Origin: Comamonas avium
GTDB lineage: Bacteria; Pseudomonadota; Gammaproteobacteria; Burkholderiales; Burkholderiaceae_C
DNA length: 64,000 nucleotides
Assembly (NCBI RefSeq): GCF_014836675.1
Contig: NZ_JACSQK010000004.1
Location: 372,001 to 436,000 of the forward strand
Direction: 5' to 3'
The first letter of the stretch is position 1, and every line of letters starts with the position of its first letter. The notes below the pieces were generated by a model. That model saw only the letters and a program-made list of their open reading frames with translations. It made no database searches and had not been told where the DNA came from. Position numbers and translations under genes: made by a program. Shown here piece after piece: positions 50,767 to 58,844 of this stretch.

Positions 50767-50835
50767 AGCAGTGCAGTTGTGGAAAAGTTGAAAGCTTAGA
50801 ACTTTTTAATGAAAGCCCACTGCTTTAGTAAAAAC

Positions 50836-51468
50836 CTACGGCTTTGCAGCGCGCAGCTTGTCCAGCGCACGCTCGACAAACATCAAACGGTCCTGCCCCC
50901 AGAAACGCTCGCCGTTGAGCACGAAGATAGGCGCGCCAAAAATGCCTTTTTCTACAGCTTCTTCGGTGTAGGCCTTGTATGCAGCCTGCACAGGGGCAGA
51001 TTCTTCCAGCGCCTGCAATGCAGCGCCGTCATAGCCCGCTTCGTTGGCAATGGCGATGCGTACATCGGCATCCGAGGTTTTGCGCTCTTGCGCCCACAGG
51101 GCACGCAGCAGGGCATGCGACAGGGGCAATGCATCCAGACCTTGGAGCTGGGCCGCAATCACCATCCATCCGGGCTTCTTGTTCCAGTTCACATCGTCGG
51201 CAACGCCCTGAGGGTAGTGCGCAGGCTGCAAATTCATGGGCATGCCCAGATAGTCACGCCAGCGCGCCAGCTCCAGCGCATGGTAAGTCTTGCGAGGCTC
51301 AGGGCGGGTCTTCAGGGGAACGCCACCGGTTTGAGGCACCACCAGCTGGAAGTCATAAGGTTTGAGCACCAGCTTGACGTTGTGGCGACGCACGATGTCT
51401 TGCAGCTGGGGCCCCGCGAAATAAGCCCAGGGGGAAGAAAGGCTATAGAAACAGTCAAGTTGGGTCAT
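50836..51468 (-). CDS. 2-hydroxychromene-2-carboxylate isomerase-like DsbA-fold protein
   Basis: A 210-residue thioredoxin-fold protein of the kappa-GST/HCCA-isomerase family. The start MTQLDCFYSLSSPWAYFAGP has the Ser of SSPWAY at the position that binds glutathione. The C-terminal part shows GIFGAPIFVLNGERFWGQDR, typical of the family. In naphthalene degraders the enzyme isomerises hydroxychromene carboxylate; no aromatic-degradation genes are here, so the substrate is unknown. It is divergent, with only 21 bp between starts, from the flavin oxidoreductase gene. Confidence 0.85.
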   Translation of the reverse strand: MTQLDCFYSLSSPWAYFAGPQLQDIVRRHNVKLVLKPYDFQLVVPQTGGVPLKTRPEPRKTYHALELARWRDYLGMPMNLQPAHYPQGVADDVNWNKKPGWMVIAAQLQGLDALPLSHALLRALWAQERKTSDADVRIAIANEAGYDGAALQALEESAPVQAAYKAYTEEAVEKGIFGAPIFVLNGERFWGQDRLMFVERALDKLRAAKP

Positions 51469-51489
51469 AGATGGATTATCTTCGCGGCT

Positions 51490-53031
51490 GTGAGCTACGA
51501 AACCAATTCCCCAATCGTTGACCGGGCGCTGGCGCCAGTCCCCCTGCAAACCATCAGCAGTTCGCGCAACCATGACGCCTTGACTGCACTGAGCCAGCAA
51601 GCGCGGCGTGACCTGCAGCGGCTGAACTACCCTGCCCCCAATTGGGTCATCGCCCCCCACGCTGACAATGTGCTGGATGTCCTCATCGTCGGGGCTGGCA
51701 TGTGCGGCCAGACCGCTGCGTTTGCCTTGCAGCGCGAGGGTTTGCGCAATATTCGCATCATTGATGCCGCTGCACGCGGCGGTGAAGGACCATGGGCAAC
51801 CTATGCCCGCATGCTGACGCTGCGCAGCCCCAAGCAACTCACCGGTCCCGATCTGGGCGTGCCCAGCTTGACCTTCCGGGCCTGGTATGAAGCCCAGCAC
51901 GGCAGTGGCGACATCTCTAATTTCGATGCCAGCGTGCCCGGTTGGGCAGCGCTGCACAAGATTGGCCGAGTAGACTGGCGCGACTACCTGCTGTGGGTGC
52001 GCGATACGGCAGACATTCCCGTGGAGAACCTCACCCGGCTGGACAGCCTGACCGACGAAGACAGCGGAGCGGTTGCCCGGATCACAGGCCCGCACGGCAG
52101 CGAGACCGTACGCGCCCGCAAAGTCATTCTGGCGCTGGGGCGCGATGGCAGCGGTGCACCGCGCTGGCCCAGCTTCCCCAGCCTGTCCATGCAAGACCCG
52201 CTGGCCAAGGGCCGCGTCTTTCACACCATGGATGAGATGGACTTCACAGCCATGCAGGGCAAAACCATTGCGGTGCTGGGTGCTGGTGCCTCTGCTTTTG
52301 ACAATGCGGCTTGCGCACTGGAAGCAGGCGCCACTGTGCAGCAATTTGCACGCCGCAAGCTGATGCCGCAAATCAACAAGAGCAAGGCAGCATCATTTCC
52401 TGGATTCCTGCGCGGCTATTCGCAGCTGGACGACCAGCGCAAATGGCGTTTTTATACGTATATTTTTGACGAGCAGGTGCCACCGCCATGGGAAACCGTG
52501 CGCCGCTGTGATGCGTTTTCTACGTTCAGTCTGCAACTGGGTTGCGGCTGGAAAGATGTGCAGCCCATGCAAGACAGTGTGCGTGTCACCCTGTCTGATG
52601 GCAGCATCAAGCATTTTGATGCCGTCATTTTTGGCACCGGCTTTGATGTCGACATGCTCAACCGCCCAGAGCTGGAGCGCTACAGCGCCTACATCGACAC
52701 CTGGGCACACCACGTTTCGCCCCAGCAGGCGGCCTCCAGCATCGAAGCCGCGCGTTTTCCATACCTGGCGCCCAGTTTTGCACTGCAAAGCGTGGACGGC
52801 ACACACGCTGAGGCCATGGGTCGCATTCACCTGTTTAACTGGGGCGCCACCATGACGCATGCTGCCGTGGGCAGCGACATTCCTGGCCTGGGCATTGGCT
52901 CAACCCGCCTGGCCCACGCCATCTCGGCAGACCTGTTCGTCCAGGATGCGGATCTGCACTGGCAGCACCTGCAGGAGTTCGACGAATCAGAACTGCTGGA
53001 GACACGCTGGCACCAGGCTGGTGAAGCTTGA
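51490..53031 (+). CDS. FAD/NAD(P)-dependent oxidoreductase (flavin monooxygenase-like)
   Basis: A 513-residue two-dinucleotide-fold flavoprotein. The FAD loop is VLIVGAGMCGQTAAFA (about residue 60), the NAD(P)H loop VLGAGASAFDNAACAL (about residue 265), and the third motif is FGTGFDVDML. This fits FMO/Baeyer-Villiger-type or ornithine-hydroxylase-like oxidoreductases; the substrate is unknown. No ATG is available near the start of similarity, so I use GTG 51490; its ribosome site is weak. The open frame upstream of it is antisense to the isomerase gene and not coding. It ends in a terminator. Confidence 0.8.
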   Translation: MSYETNSPIVDRALAPVPLQTISSSRNHDALTALSQQARRDLQRLNYPAPNWVIAPHADNVLDVLIVGAGMCGQTAAFALQREGLRNIRIIDAAARGGEGPWATYARMLTLRSPKQLTGPDLGVPSLTFRAWYEAQHGSGDISNFDASVPGWAALHKIGRVDWRDYLLWVRDTADIPVENLTRLDSLTDEDSGAVARITGPHGSETVRARKVILALGRDGSGAPRWPSFPSLSMQDPLAKGRVFHTMDEMDFTAMQGKTIAVLGAGASAFDNAACALEAGATVQQFARRKLMPQINKSKAASFPGFLRGYSQLDDQRKWRFYTYIFDEQVPPPWETVRRCDAFSTFSLQLGCGWKDVQPMQDSVRVTLSDGSIKHFDAVIFGTGFDVDMLNRPELERYSAYIDTWAHHVSPQQAASSIEAARFPYLAPSFALQSVDGTHAEAMGRIHLFNWGATMTHAAVGSDIPGLGIGSTRLAHAISADLFVQDADLHWQHLQEFDESELLETRWHQAGEA

Positions 53032-53084
53032 ATGAAAAATAGCCAGCTGCGCCTTGTTCACTGGCGTTGAAAGCCCATTGCACA

Positions 53085-53117
53085 TAAAAAAGACCAGCAA
53101 GCGCTGGTCTTTTTTTT
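53085..53117. terminator. Bidirectional terminator
   Basis: AAAAAAGACCAGC and GCTGGTCTTTTTTTT form the stem between the flavin oxidoreductase and the convergent SYLF lipoprotein gene. Confidence 0.9.
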
Positions 53118-53135
53118 GAGGCAGGGAAGTACCAA

Positions 53136-53723
53136 TTACATCTTGATCTTGGAGATCTTTGCGCCTTGCACTGAAACGCCGGCTTCCAGGCCAGTGTTCG
53201 TCAGCACATAGCTGCTGATGGGTGCGTTGGCCGTGGCCGTATCAACACTGCCATTGGCTCCGGCCTTGCCCACCGCCACCGTGGCATCGGCGCCCACCGA
53301 CCAGCCATCGCTGTTGACAAACTTGTTGTAGGCATCCTGCGTATTAAAGACATAAATGACGGCCTTGGACTGGCCACCGGCTTGCCAGCCCACCGAAGCT
53401 GCCGTGGTGCTGTAGTAACCGCGGCTGGTGCCGTTGGAGCGCAGTACACACTTGCCATGCTCAGCGCCGATCACAAAGCTGCCCCCGATCACAGCCGGGC
53501 ATACCAGCACACCCTTGGACTTTGCTACCAGTTCGCGGGTGCCGGGCATGGCGCTGTACAAGCGAGTCAAAGCAGCCGTAGCTTGAGATTCCAGCTCAGC
53601 ACGACTGTCTGGTGCCGAGCCCTTGCCTTGTGTATTACCCGTCGTGGTACAGCCAACCATGGCCACAGAGGCCACAACAGCGGCAGCCAGAACGGAAGAG
53701 CGCAGAGAGAAAGACTTTTGCAT
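53136..53723 (-). CDS. SYLF-domain (YSC84-like) lipoprotein
   Basis: A 195-residue exported protein. The signal peptide ends in a lipobox with Cys25 (SVAMVGCTTTG), so it should be a lipoprotein. The rest is a SYLF/YSC84 domain (KSKGVLVCPAVIGGSFVIGA and SKAVIYVFNTQDAYNKFVNS), a family linked to lipid binding. ATG 53723 is chosen because the signal peptide begins there. No operon partner. Precise function is unknown. Confidence 0.87.
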   Translation of the reverse strand: MQKSFSLRSSVLAAAVVASVAMVGCTTTGNTQGKGSAPDSRAELESQATAALTRLYSAMPGTRELVAKSKGVLVCPAVIGGSFVIGAEHGKCVLRSNGTSRGYYSTTAASVGWQAGGQSKAVIYVFNTQDAYNKFVNSDGWSVGADATVAVGKAGANGSVDTATANAPISSYVLTNTGLEAGVSVQGAKISKIKM

Positions 53724-53987
53724 AGTTGGAATCCTCTTTGAATGAACCTGAAAGGGCACACTCCGTACGCGCCATCGGGCAGCCTTTGGAATGTGGCTGA
53801 AACCATCCTAGGGGGCAAATCACCACCAAGGTGCACTGTTCAGGCATGTCTCAATGCAAGCCTACAAAGGCCGCGCGCCTTGTCTGCCATATCTGCAGGA
53901 TTTCTACGCACAAGCAATGGTTTACGATGGTGTTTGCCCTGTTTTACCCGCTACCATCGCGGGCAGTCACCACTTAAGCTTGACCCT

Positions 53988-54377
53988 ATGAGCGTTTGGA
54001 AAAACTTTCACCATCCCCGAGCCGCCATGGTGCTGCTGCGCGTCACTCTGGCCATATTGGTTCTGTTTCACGGCTGGGCCAAGATCACGAATGGCATTGG
54101 CGGCATTGAAGCCATGGTCGTCAAGGCCGGACTGCCCGCCTTTGTGGCCTATGGCGTGTTCATTGGCGAAGTGATCGCCCCCCTGTTCCTGCTGGTGGGC
54201 CTGTTTGTTGTTCCCGCAGCACTGGTGATTGCCATCAACATGGTGGTGGCTCTGGTGCTGGTGCACGGCAGCCACTTTTTGCAGATCAGCAAATCTGGCG
54301 GATGGGCACTCGAGCTGCAGGCTTTTTTCCTGATTACGGCCATTGTGGTGGCCATGGGCCACAGCCGCAGCAAGTAG
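53988..54377 (+). CDS. DoxX-family inner-membrane protein
   Basis: A 129-residue protein with four predicted transmembrane helices and the DoxX-family pattern FHGWAKITNG near the first helix. Family members are linked to quinone or thiosulfate metabolism and oxidative-stress complexes; nothing here narrows this. ATG 53988 gives the expected length; longer in-frame starts extend into the intergenic region. Confidence 0.83.
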   Translation: MSVWKNFHHPRAAMVLLRVTLAILVLFHGWAKITNGIGGIEAMVVKAGLPAFVAYGVFIGEVIAPLFLLVGLFVVPAALVIAINMVVALVLVHGSHFLQISKSGGWALELQAFFLITAIVVAMGHSRSK

Positions 54378-54390
54378 GCCCCGTACAAAG

Positions 54391-54428
54391 ACAACAAAAA
54401 AGGCGCGAAATTCGCGCCTTTTTTGTTG
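54391..54428. terminator. Bidirectional terminator
   Basis: ACAACAAAAAAGGCGCGAA and TTCGCGCCTTTTTTGTTG form a long symmetric stem between doxX and the convergent S4-domain gene. Confidence 0.93.
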
Positions 54429-54443
54429 CCTGAGCGACAGCGT

Positions 54444-55208
54444 TTAAAAGCGCTCCCAGGGCATGGCATAGCGCCACTGGGCTTCTTCCAGTTTGGCCAT
54501 GGAGATACGGCCCACGCGCAAGCGCTTGAGACCTATCAACTGCAGCCCTACGCCACGGCACATGGCGTCAATCTCTTCCGGAAAGATACCCTTGAGGGCA
54601 AAACGCAGGCGATTGTCACTTTGCCAGCTGACCTTGATACGTGGCAGACGCTTGCCTTCAATGGATGTGCCCTCACACAAGCGCTCCAGTCCGTCCTCAT
54701 CCATGGTGCCTTGGACATGGGCAATGCATTCTTGCTCTATGTACAGCGCCTCTTCAGTCAGCTTGCGCACCATGCGGCGATCTTGGGTAAAGATCGTCAA
54801 TCCACTGGCCGGCACGGGAATAGGCGTCAGGCATTCCAGATTCTGAAAATGCTTTTGCAACATGCGAATGGGGGCAGGCGTATCGCCTTGATTCCAGTTC
54901 GAAGGCAGCAGCAGCTCCAGCGCATTTTTGGCCCCTCGCCCTCCAGCATGCACGGTATAGCCCGCTGGCTTGTGCAAGAAGATGGTGACAGGGGGTACGG
55001 CTTGTGCCTTGGCGCCTTGCTGGACCGTCACTTCCTGCTCGGGTCGCACGCGCGCACCCAGCGTTTCGACGGTGACGCCGTCCACTTTGACGGTGCCGTG
55101 TTCAATGTACAGCTCGGCCTCGGCGCGCGAGCATTGCAGTTGCTCTGCCAGTCGCTTGGACAGGCGGACGCTGTTGTCGTTGTTCTTGGGTTGTTCAGTC
55201 TGAGACAT
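54444..55208 (-). CDS. RluB/E/F-like S4-domain pseudouridine-synthase homologue, catalytic Asp missing
   Basis: A 254-residue protein. Residues 13-65 are an S4 RNA-binding domain (LSKRLAEQLQCSRAEAELYI). The rest has the small-subunit pseudouridine-synthase fold (FLHKPAGYTVH; later LKRLRVGRISMAKLEEAQW). The active-site motif GRLDxxTSGLLL of this family is replaced by PVPASGLTIF (residues 131-140), with no Asp in place. It may be an RNA-binding pseudoenzyme. It overlaps the start of the Nudix-metallohydrolase gene's end by 14 bp. Confidence 0.8.
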   Translation of the reverse strand: MSQTEQPKNNDNSVRLSKRLAEQLQCSRAEAELYIEHGTVKVDGVTVETLGARVRPEQEVTVQQGAKAQAVPPVTIFLHKPAGYTVHAGGRGAKNALELLLPSNWNQGDTPAPIRMLQKHFQNLECLTPIPVPASGLTIFTQDRRMVRKLTEEALYIEQECIAHVQGTMDEDGLERLCEGTSIEGKRLPRIKVSWQSDNRLRFALKGIFPEEIDAMCRGVGLQLIGLKRLRVGRISMAKLEEAQWRYAMPWERF

Positions 55209-56883
55209 GGTGCAAGCCTAAAGCACGAATGCGTTCCACGTGCGCGATCAGGCTTCTTTCCGCCAGCTTCCACAGGGCTTGTGGCGTATCGGCGTAGGCC
55301 AGCGCCACCCAGTCTTGCGTGGTGCCCGCAGGTTTTTGCTGCATGGCGGCAAGCACCCTGGCCTCACGCGCCAAACGGTGGGCCTTGAGCCTGGCAATCA
55401 CACCAGGGGCATCGCCCAGCGCATAGCCATGCGCAGGCAGCACGAACTCGACACCTTCTGTTGTGCACAGATGGGCCAGCTTGTCCAGGCTGGCAAGGTA
55501 GTCATGCATGTTGCCGTCTGGCACATCAATGATGGTTGTGCTTCCATTGAGGATGTGGTCGCCACTGAACAGCAACGCATCTTCCTGCAGCAGCAGGCAC
55601 AGATGGTTGGCGGCATGACCGGGCGTATGCACGGCACGCAAGGTGTGCGTCTGGCCTTGCATGCTGCGGGCCTCTGGCACTTGGGGTGACAGCGTTAGCT
55701 GCTGGCCATCTTCAAGCACTGCATCAGGCACAAAATGGCTGTTGGCCCGGGCTGTCGGAGCAGAAGGCAGGCCGTAGATCAACGGTTTGACCTGGCCTTG
55801 CTGCACGCAATGCGCCTGCAGCAAGAATGCACCGGGCGAATGATCGGCATGCGAATGCGTGCAGACGATGGCACGCACATCCCGCCCAGCAGCCTCCCAC
55901 AGACGGGCCACGTGCGCTGCATCGGCGGGGCCGGGATCGATAGCGATATAGCCTGTGCTGGCCTCACCTACCAGATAGCTGTTGGTGCCTGGGCCCGTCA
56001 TCACATTGGCGTTGGGAGCAGTGAGCCGCAACAGGTTCTTGCGCAATGGCACGGCACATTCGCTTTGCCACGCCAGTTCATGCAGGATCTGTCCATCAGG
56101 ACACACCATGGCCAATTCGCCATAAGCGCCATCGTGCTCCATGCACCGAAACTCTTTGCCCAACATACGCCCGGCGCGTGGTGCACTGATCCACAGCGGC
56201 CCCTGCGCCACCGCATCCAGCACCGACTGCGCAGTAGGAAAGCCTGACAGCCGCTCCAGCGTACGCAGTGTCGGAAAAATCATCGGCATCTGGCCCGCTT
56301 CATAACGCGCCAAGGCTTCTTGGGGGTTGACCCAGACAGGTTCAAATTGCTCTGACTCATCGGCCACCGGTGTTTGCCCCTGAGGCATTTGCGCCACAAA
56401 AAACGGGACGGCGAAGCGCTTGGGCAAATTGCGGTCAGCCGTCCAATGCGCCAGTTGCCAAACACTGCGTACATCCAGCTGCAGCCCTCTGCCCGCCAGT
56501 TGGGGCCACAAAGGGGCACACCGGTCTATGGCGTCCACATCTGCCTGGGTGGCAGCCCGGCCATCGGCATGCACAGCCAGCAGCACGCCCATTTCTTCCA
56601 TTGTCTCGCGTACTGCGGCAATGGCCTCGGTCAACCCATCTGCAGGTGCGCCTGCCCGGTGCGCCACCTGTGCATGGGCCTGCGCGTCTTGCGCCTCTAT
56701 GCCGCCCCCAGGGAACACATAGGCACCCGGGACAAAACTGGCCTTTTCAGAGCGGCGCGTCATCAGCACCTCCCAGCCACCTTCCGCGCGGTCTCGCAGC
56801 AGCAGCAAGGTAGAGGCATGTAACGGTGTGACAGGCACACGCTGGGGATGGAGCAATTGTTCAGGACGCAGCATGGTGCGCAT
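55195..56883 (-). CDS. Nudix hydrolase - metallo-beta-lactamase-fold fusion protein
   Basis: A 562-residue two-domain protein. Residues about 15-230 are a Nudix domain whose box is split: GGGIEAQD and AVRETMEEMGVLL are separated by about 25 residues, similar to NUDT19-type CoA diphosphatases. Residues about 265-560 are an MBL-fold hydrolase with THSHADHSPGAF, HTPGHAANHLCLLL and FSGDHIL, the zinc ligands of glyoxalase II/LACTB2-like enzymes. Acyl-CoA, nucleotide or RNA substrates are all possible. Start at 56883 or the ATG three codons later. It is followed by, and overlaps, the pseudouridine-synthase-like gene. Confidence 0.85.
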   Translation of the reverse strand: MRTMLRPEQLLHPQRVPVTPLHASTLLLLRDRAEGGWEVLMTRRSEKASFVPGAYVFPGGGIEAQDAQAHAQVAHRAGAPADGLTEAIAAVRETMEEMGVLLAVHADGRAATQADVDAIDRCAPLWPQLAGRGLQLDVRSVWQLAHWTADRNLPKRFAVPFFVAQMPQGQTPVADESEQFEPVWVNPQEALARYEAGQMPMIFPTLRTLERLSGFPTAQSVLDAVAQGPLWISAPRAGRMLGKEFRCMEHDGAYGELAMVCPDGQILHELAWQSECAVPLRKNLLRLTAPNANVMTGPGTNSYLVGEASTGYIAIDPGPADAAHVARLWEAAGRDVRAIVCTHSHADHSPGAFLLQAHCVQQGQVKPLIYGLPSAPTARANSHFVPDAVLEDGQQLTLSPQVPEARSMQGQTHTLRAVHTPGHAANHLCLLLQEDALLFSGDHILNGSTTIIDVPDGNMHDYLASLDKLAHLCTTEGVEFVLPAHGYALGDAPGVIARLKAHRLAREARVLAAMQQKPAGTTQDWVALAYADTPQALWKLAERSLIAHVERIRALGLHHVSD

Positions 56884-57030
56884 TATTCCGCGCTCTTGGG
56901 CAACAGCTTGTCACCAAGCTTAATCACGCCTCATACCCAACCTGCATAAGCAAGCATATAGACATACATAAATCTTATGAAGATGCATTCACAATGCAGG
57001 TACTTGACACACATCAGAGACACCACCGCC

Positions 57031-58026
57031 ATGTCACCCATCGCTCACCGCATCCTGCTTTGCACCGCTGCTGCTTTTGCATTGACCGCTGCACCTGCCG
57101 CTTTCGCCCAAGGCGACTGGCCCACCCAGCCCATCACGGTGATGATGACTTTCAACGCGGGCTCTGGTGTGGATGTTGTGGCCCGCCTGATTCAAGAGCC
57201 GGTCTCAAAAATTCTGGGCCAGCCCGTGATCATTGATTACAAGCCCGGTGCCGCAGGCAATATCGCCAGCGAATACGTCTCGCGTGCCAAGCCCGATGGC
57301 TACACCCTGGTGTTTGGCACGGCCGCCACGCATGGCACCAACGCAGCGCTGTACCCCAAGCTGCCCTTTGATGTTGAAACCGACTTCGTGCCCGTCACCC
57401 CGGTGGTCACCGTCTCTAACGTCCTGACCATCAATCCTGAGGTCATCAAGGTCAACAACCTCAAAGAGTTTGTCGCCGAGATCAAGGCCAACCCCGGCAA
57501 ATACAACTTTGCCTCGACCGGCAACGGCACTGGCACACACATGGCGTTTGCCGAGCTGAACTGGCGCCTGGGCCTGGACATGGTGCATGTGCCCTACAAG
57601 GGCGGCCCCGATGCGATCACCGCCGTGTTGCGTGGCGAGACCTGCTGCATCATGAATCAGGTGCAGACCGTGCTGCCACATGTCAAATCCGGCAAGCTCA
57701 AGCTGCTGGCTGGCAGCACCGCCGAGCGCATTGCTGCGGTACCTGATGTACCCCCAGTGGCTGACAGCGGCTTGCCGGGAACCAAGGGTTTTGACAGTGC
57801 CATCTGGTTTGGCATCTTTGCCCCCAAGGGCACACCCGCCCCCATCGTGGCCAAGTTCAATGCAGCGGTACAGCAAGCGCTACAGCAGCCACAAATTCGC
57901 GAACGCCTAGAAAGTACCGGCAACAGCCTGCGCCTGGAAAGCCCGGAACAATTCAAGAAGACTGTGCATGAAAACCGCAAGAATCAGGCAGAAATTGTCA
58001 AGGCCGCGCATATCGTGATTCAGTAA
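57031..58026 (+). CDS. Bug-family periplasmic solute receptor (tripartite tricarboxylate transport)
   Basis: A 331-residue exported binding protein. The signal peptide is residues 1-26 (ending TAAPAAFAQ). The mature part starts GDWPTQPITVMMTFNAGSG and has the Bug-family patterns RAKPDGYTLVFGT and HVPYKGGPDAITAVL. These receptors bind carboxylates or similar small acids; the ligand is unknown. No membrane components (TctA/TctB) are adjacent, the common orphan arrangement in this family. ATG 57031 is chosen because the signal peptide begins there. Confidence 0.9.
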   Translation: MSPIAHRILLCTAAAFALTAAPAAFAQGDWPTQPITVMMTFNAGSGVDVVARLIQEPVSKILGQPVIIDYKPGAAGNIASEYVSRAKPDGYTLVFGTAATHGTNAALYPKLPFDVETDFVPVTPVVTVSNVLTINPEVIKVNNLKEFVAEIKANPGKYNFASTGNGTGTHMAFAELNWRLGLDMVHVPYKGGPDAITAVLRGETCCIMNQVQTVLPHVKSGKLKLLAGSTAERIAAVPDVPPVADSGLPGTKGFDSAIWFGIFAPKGTPAPIVAKFNAAVQQALQQPQIRERLESTGNSLRLESPEQFKKTVHENRKNQAEIVKAAHIVIQ

Positions 58027-58044
58027 CGAAGGATTGAATTGCGC

Positions 58045-58088
58045 ATAAAAAAACCGCGCTACGGATCGCTCCGTACGCGGTTTTTTTA
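58045..58088. terminator. Terminator after the Bug gene, convergent with rnpB
   Basis: AAAAAAACCGCG-TACGGA and TCCGTACGCGGTTTTTTT form the stem, ending the plus-strand receptor gene and, in the other direction, serving rnpB. Confidence 0.88.
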
Positions 58089-58124
58089 TGGCCTGCTCAT
58101 GGTGAGCCAGCCGCAATCAAAAGT

Positions 58125-58461
58125 GTGAAGTCCGCCGATAAGCCGGATTCTGTGCACATGGTTGCCCATGCGTGACTGCCATTACTCTGGACTGGGAGTC
58201 GCCCCACCAGCTCGATGCTACCTACCCGCACACTCCGGGGGCCCCGTCAACGTGTGCCTACTTGGTATTGCTGCGCGTAGAGATTGCCCGTTTCACCCCC
58301 GGTGGTTTACCTTGCGGTACGCCCCCGAGACTCGTCTCTGTTGCTCTGATCCTCACCTCACGGTGGACAGCTGTTAGCTGCTACGCTGCCCTATGCAGTC
58401 CGGACGTTCCTCCAGTGCCGTGTTTCCACGATTGCACCAGCGACAGTCTGGCGAACTTCAC
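58125..58461 (-). ncRNA. rnpB: RNase P RNA (class A)
   Basis: The catalytic RNA that matures tRNA 5' ends. On the minus strand the conserved core motifs appear in order: GAGGAACGTCCGGACTGC, ATAGGGCAG, CAGAGCAACAGAGA, CCGCAAGGTAAA, GGGGGTGAAACGGG, and AGAATCCGGCTTATCGGC near the 3' end. The ends are set by the P1 helix, GTGAAGTTCGCC pairing with GGCGGACTTCAC, giving about 337 nt. The GAGGAACGTCC box differs from the usual GAGGAAAGTCC by one base. Confidence 0.95.
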
Positions 58462-58493
58462 GGGCGCAATTATCGCTCAGGAACCCACATCTT

Positions 58494-58664
58494 TCAGGAG
58501 CCTGCGGAAAGCACCCGAACGTCATAGACGATCACACACATCACCGCCAGCACGCCCAACATCATGCAGCCCCCGCCCCAGCGGGTGTCGCGGTAGGAAA
58601 AACCAACCAGCAACGAGACGCAGGCGATGGACATGGCGATCATGTTGAAGTAAAGCAGAGACAT
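58494..58664 (-). CDS. 56-residue membrane protein upstream of rnpB
   Basis: A small open frame with a good ribosome site (AGGA nine bases before the ATG). It starts MSLLYFNMIAMSIACVSLLV and has two hydrophobic spans (about residues 7-22 and 32-48) split by a charged Gly-rich turn (SYRDTRWGGG). Codon use is like nearby genes. It ends 33 bp before the 5' end of rnpB on the same strand, so both may be on one transcript. The family is not recognised. An overlapping 77-codon frame on the same strand is less protein-like. Confidence 0.6.
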   Translation of the reverse strand: MSLLYFNMIAMSIACVSLLVGFSYRDTRWGGGCMMLGVLAVMCVIVYDVRVLSAGS

Positions 58665-58698
58665 GTGTGATTCCTATAAACAATGCAATCAGAAGTAT

Positions 58699-58730
58699 CT
58701 GCGCAGTATGCGCATTTGCATTTTGCGCAG
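58699..58730. promoter_or_regulatory. Inverted repeat between the small membrane protein and cysK
   Basis: CTGCGCA and TGCGCAG are separated by 18 nt, in the 180-bp divergent gap. It may be a binding site controlling one or both genes. No match to a known regulator consensus was recognised. Confidence 0.25.
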
Positions 58731-58844
58731 CGCATGTCCTAATCAAACAGTGCACTTATCTGCTTTGGACATATCGATATCGCTGCGGGTATGAACAAGT
58801 ACGCCAGAATGTGTTTTTTAAGCTTTACCCCTCAAGGAGATGCT

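Noticed and set aside
50809-51489. N-terminal 227-codon extension of the flavin oxidoreductase frame
   Set aside because: This part is antisense to the HCCA-isomerase-like gene, which is well supported; similarity to flavoproteins begins only after 51490.
58172-58648. 158-codon plus-strand open frame
   Set aside because: Lies across RNase P RNA, whose conserved motifs and P1 helix are clear on the other strand.
58522-58755. 77-codon minus-strand frame overlapping the 56-residue membrane protein
   Set aside because: Arg/His-rich, no ribosome site, and in a different frame from the hydrophobic protein with a good ribosome site.
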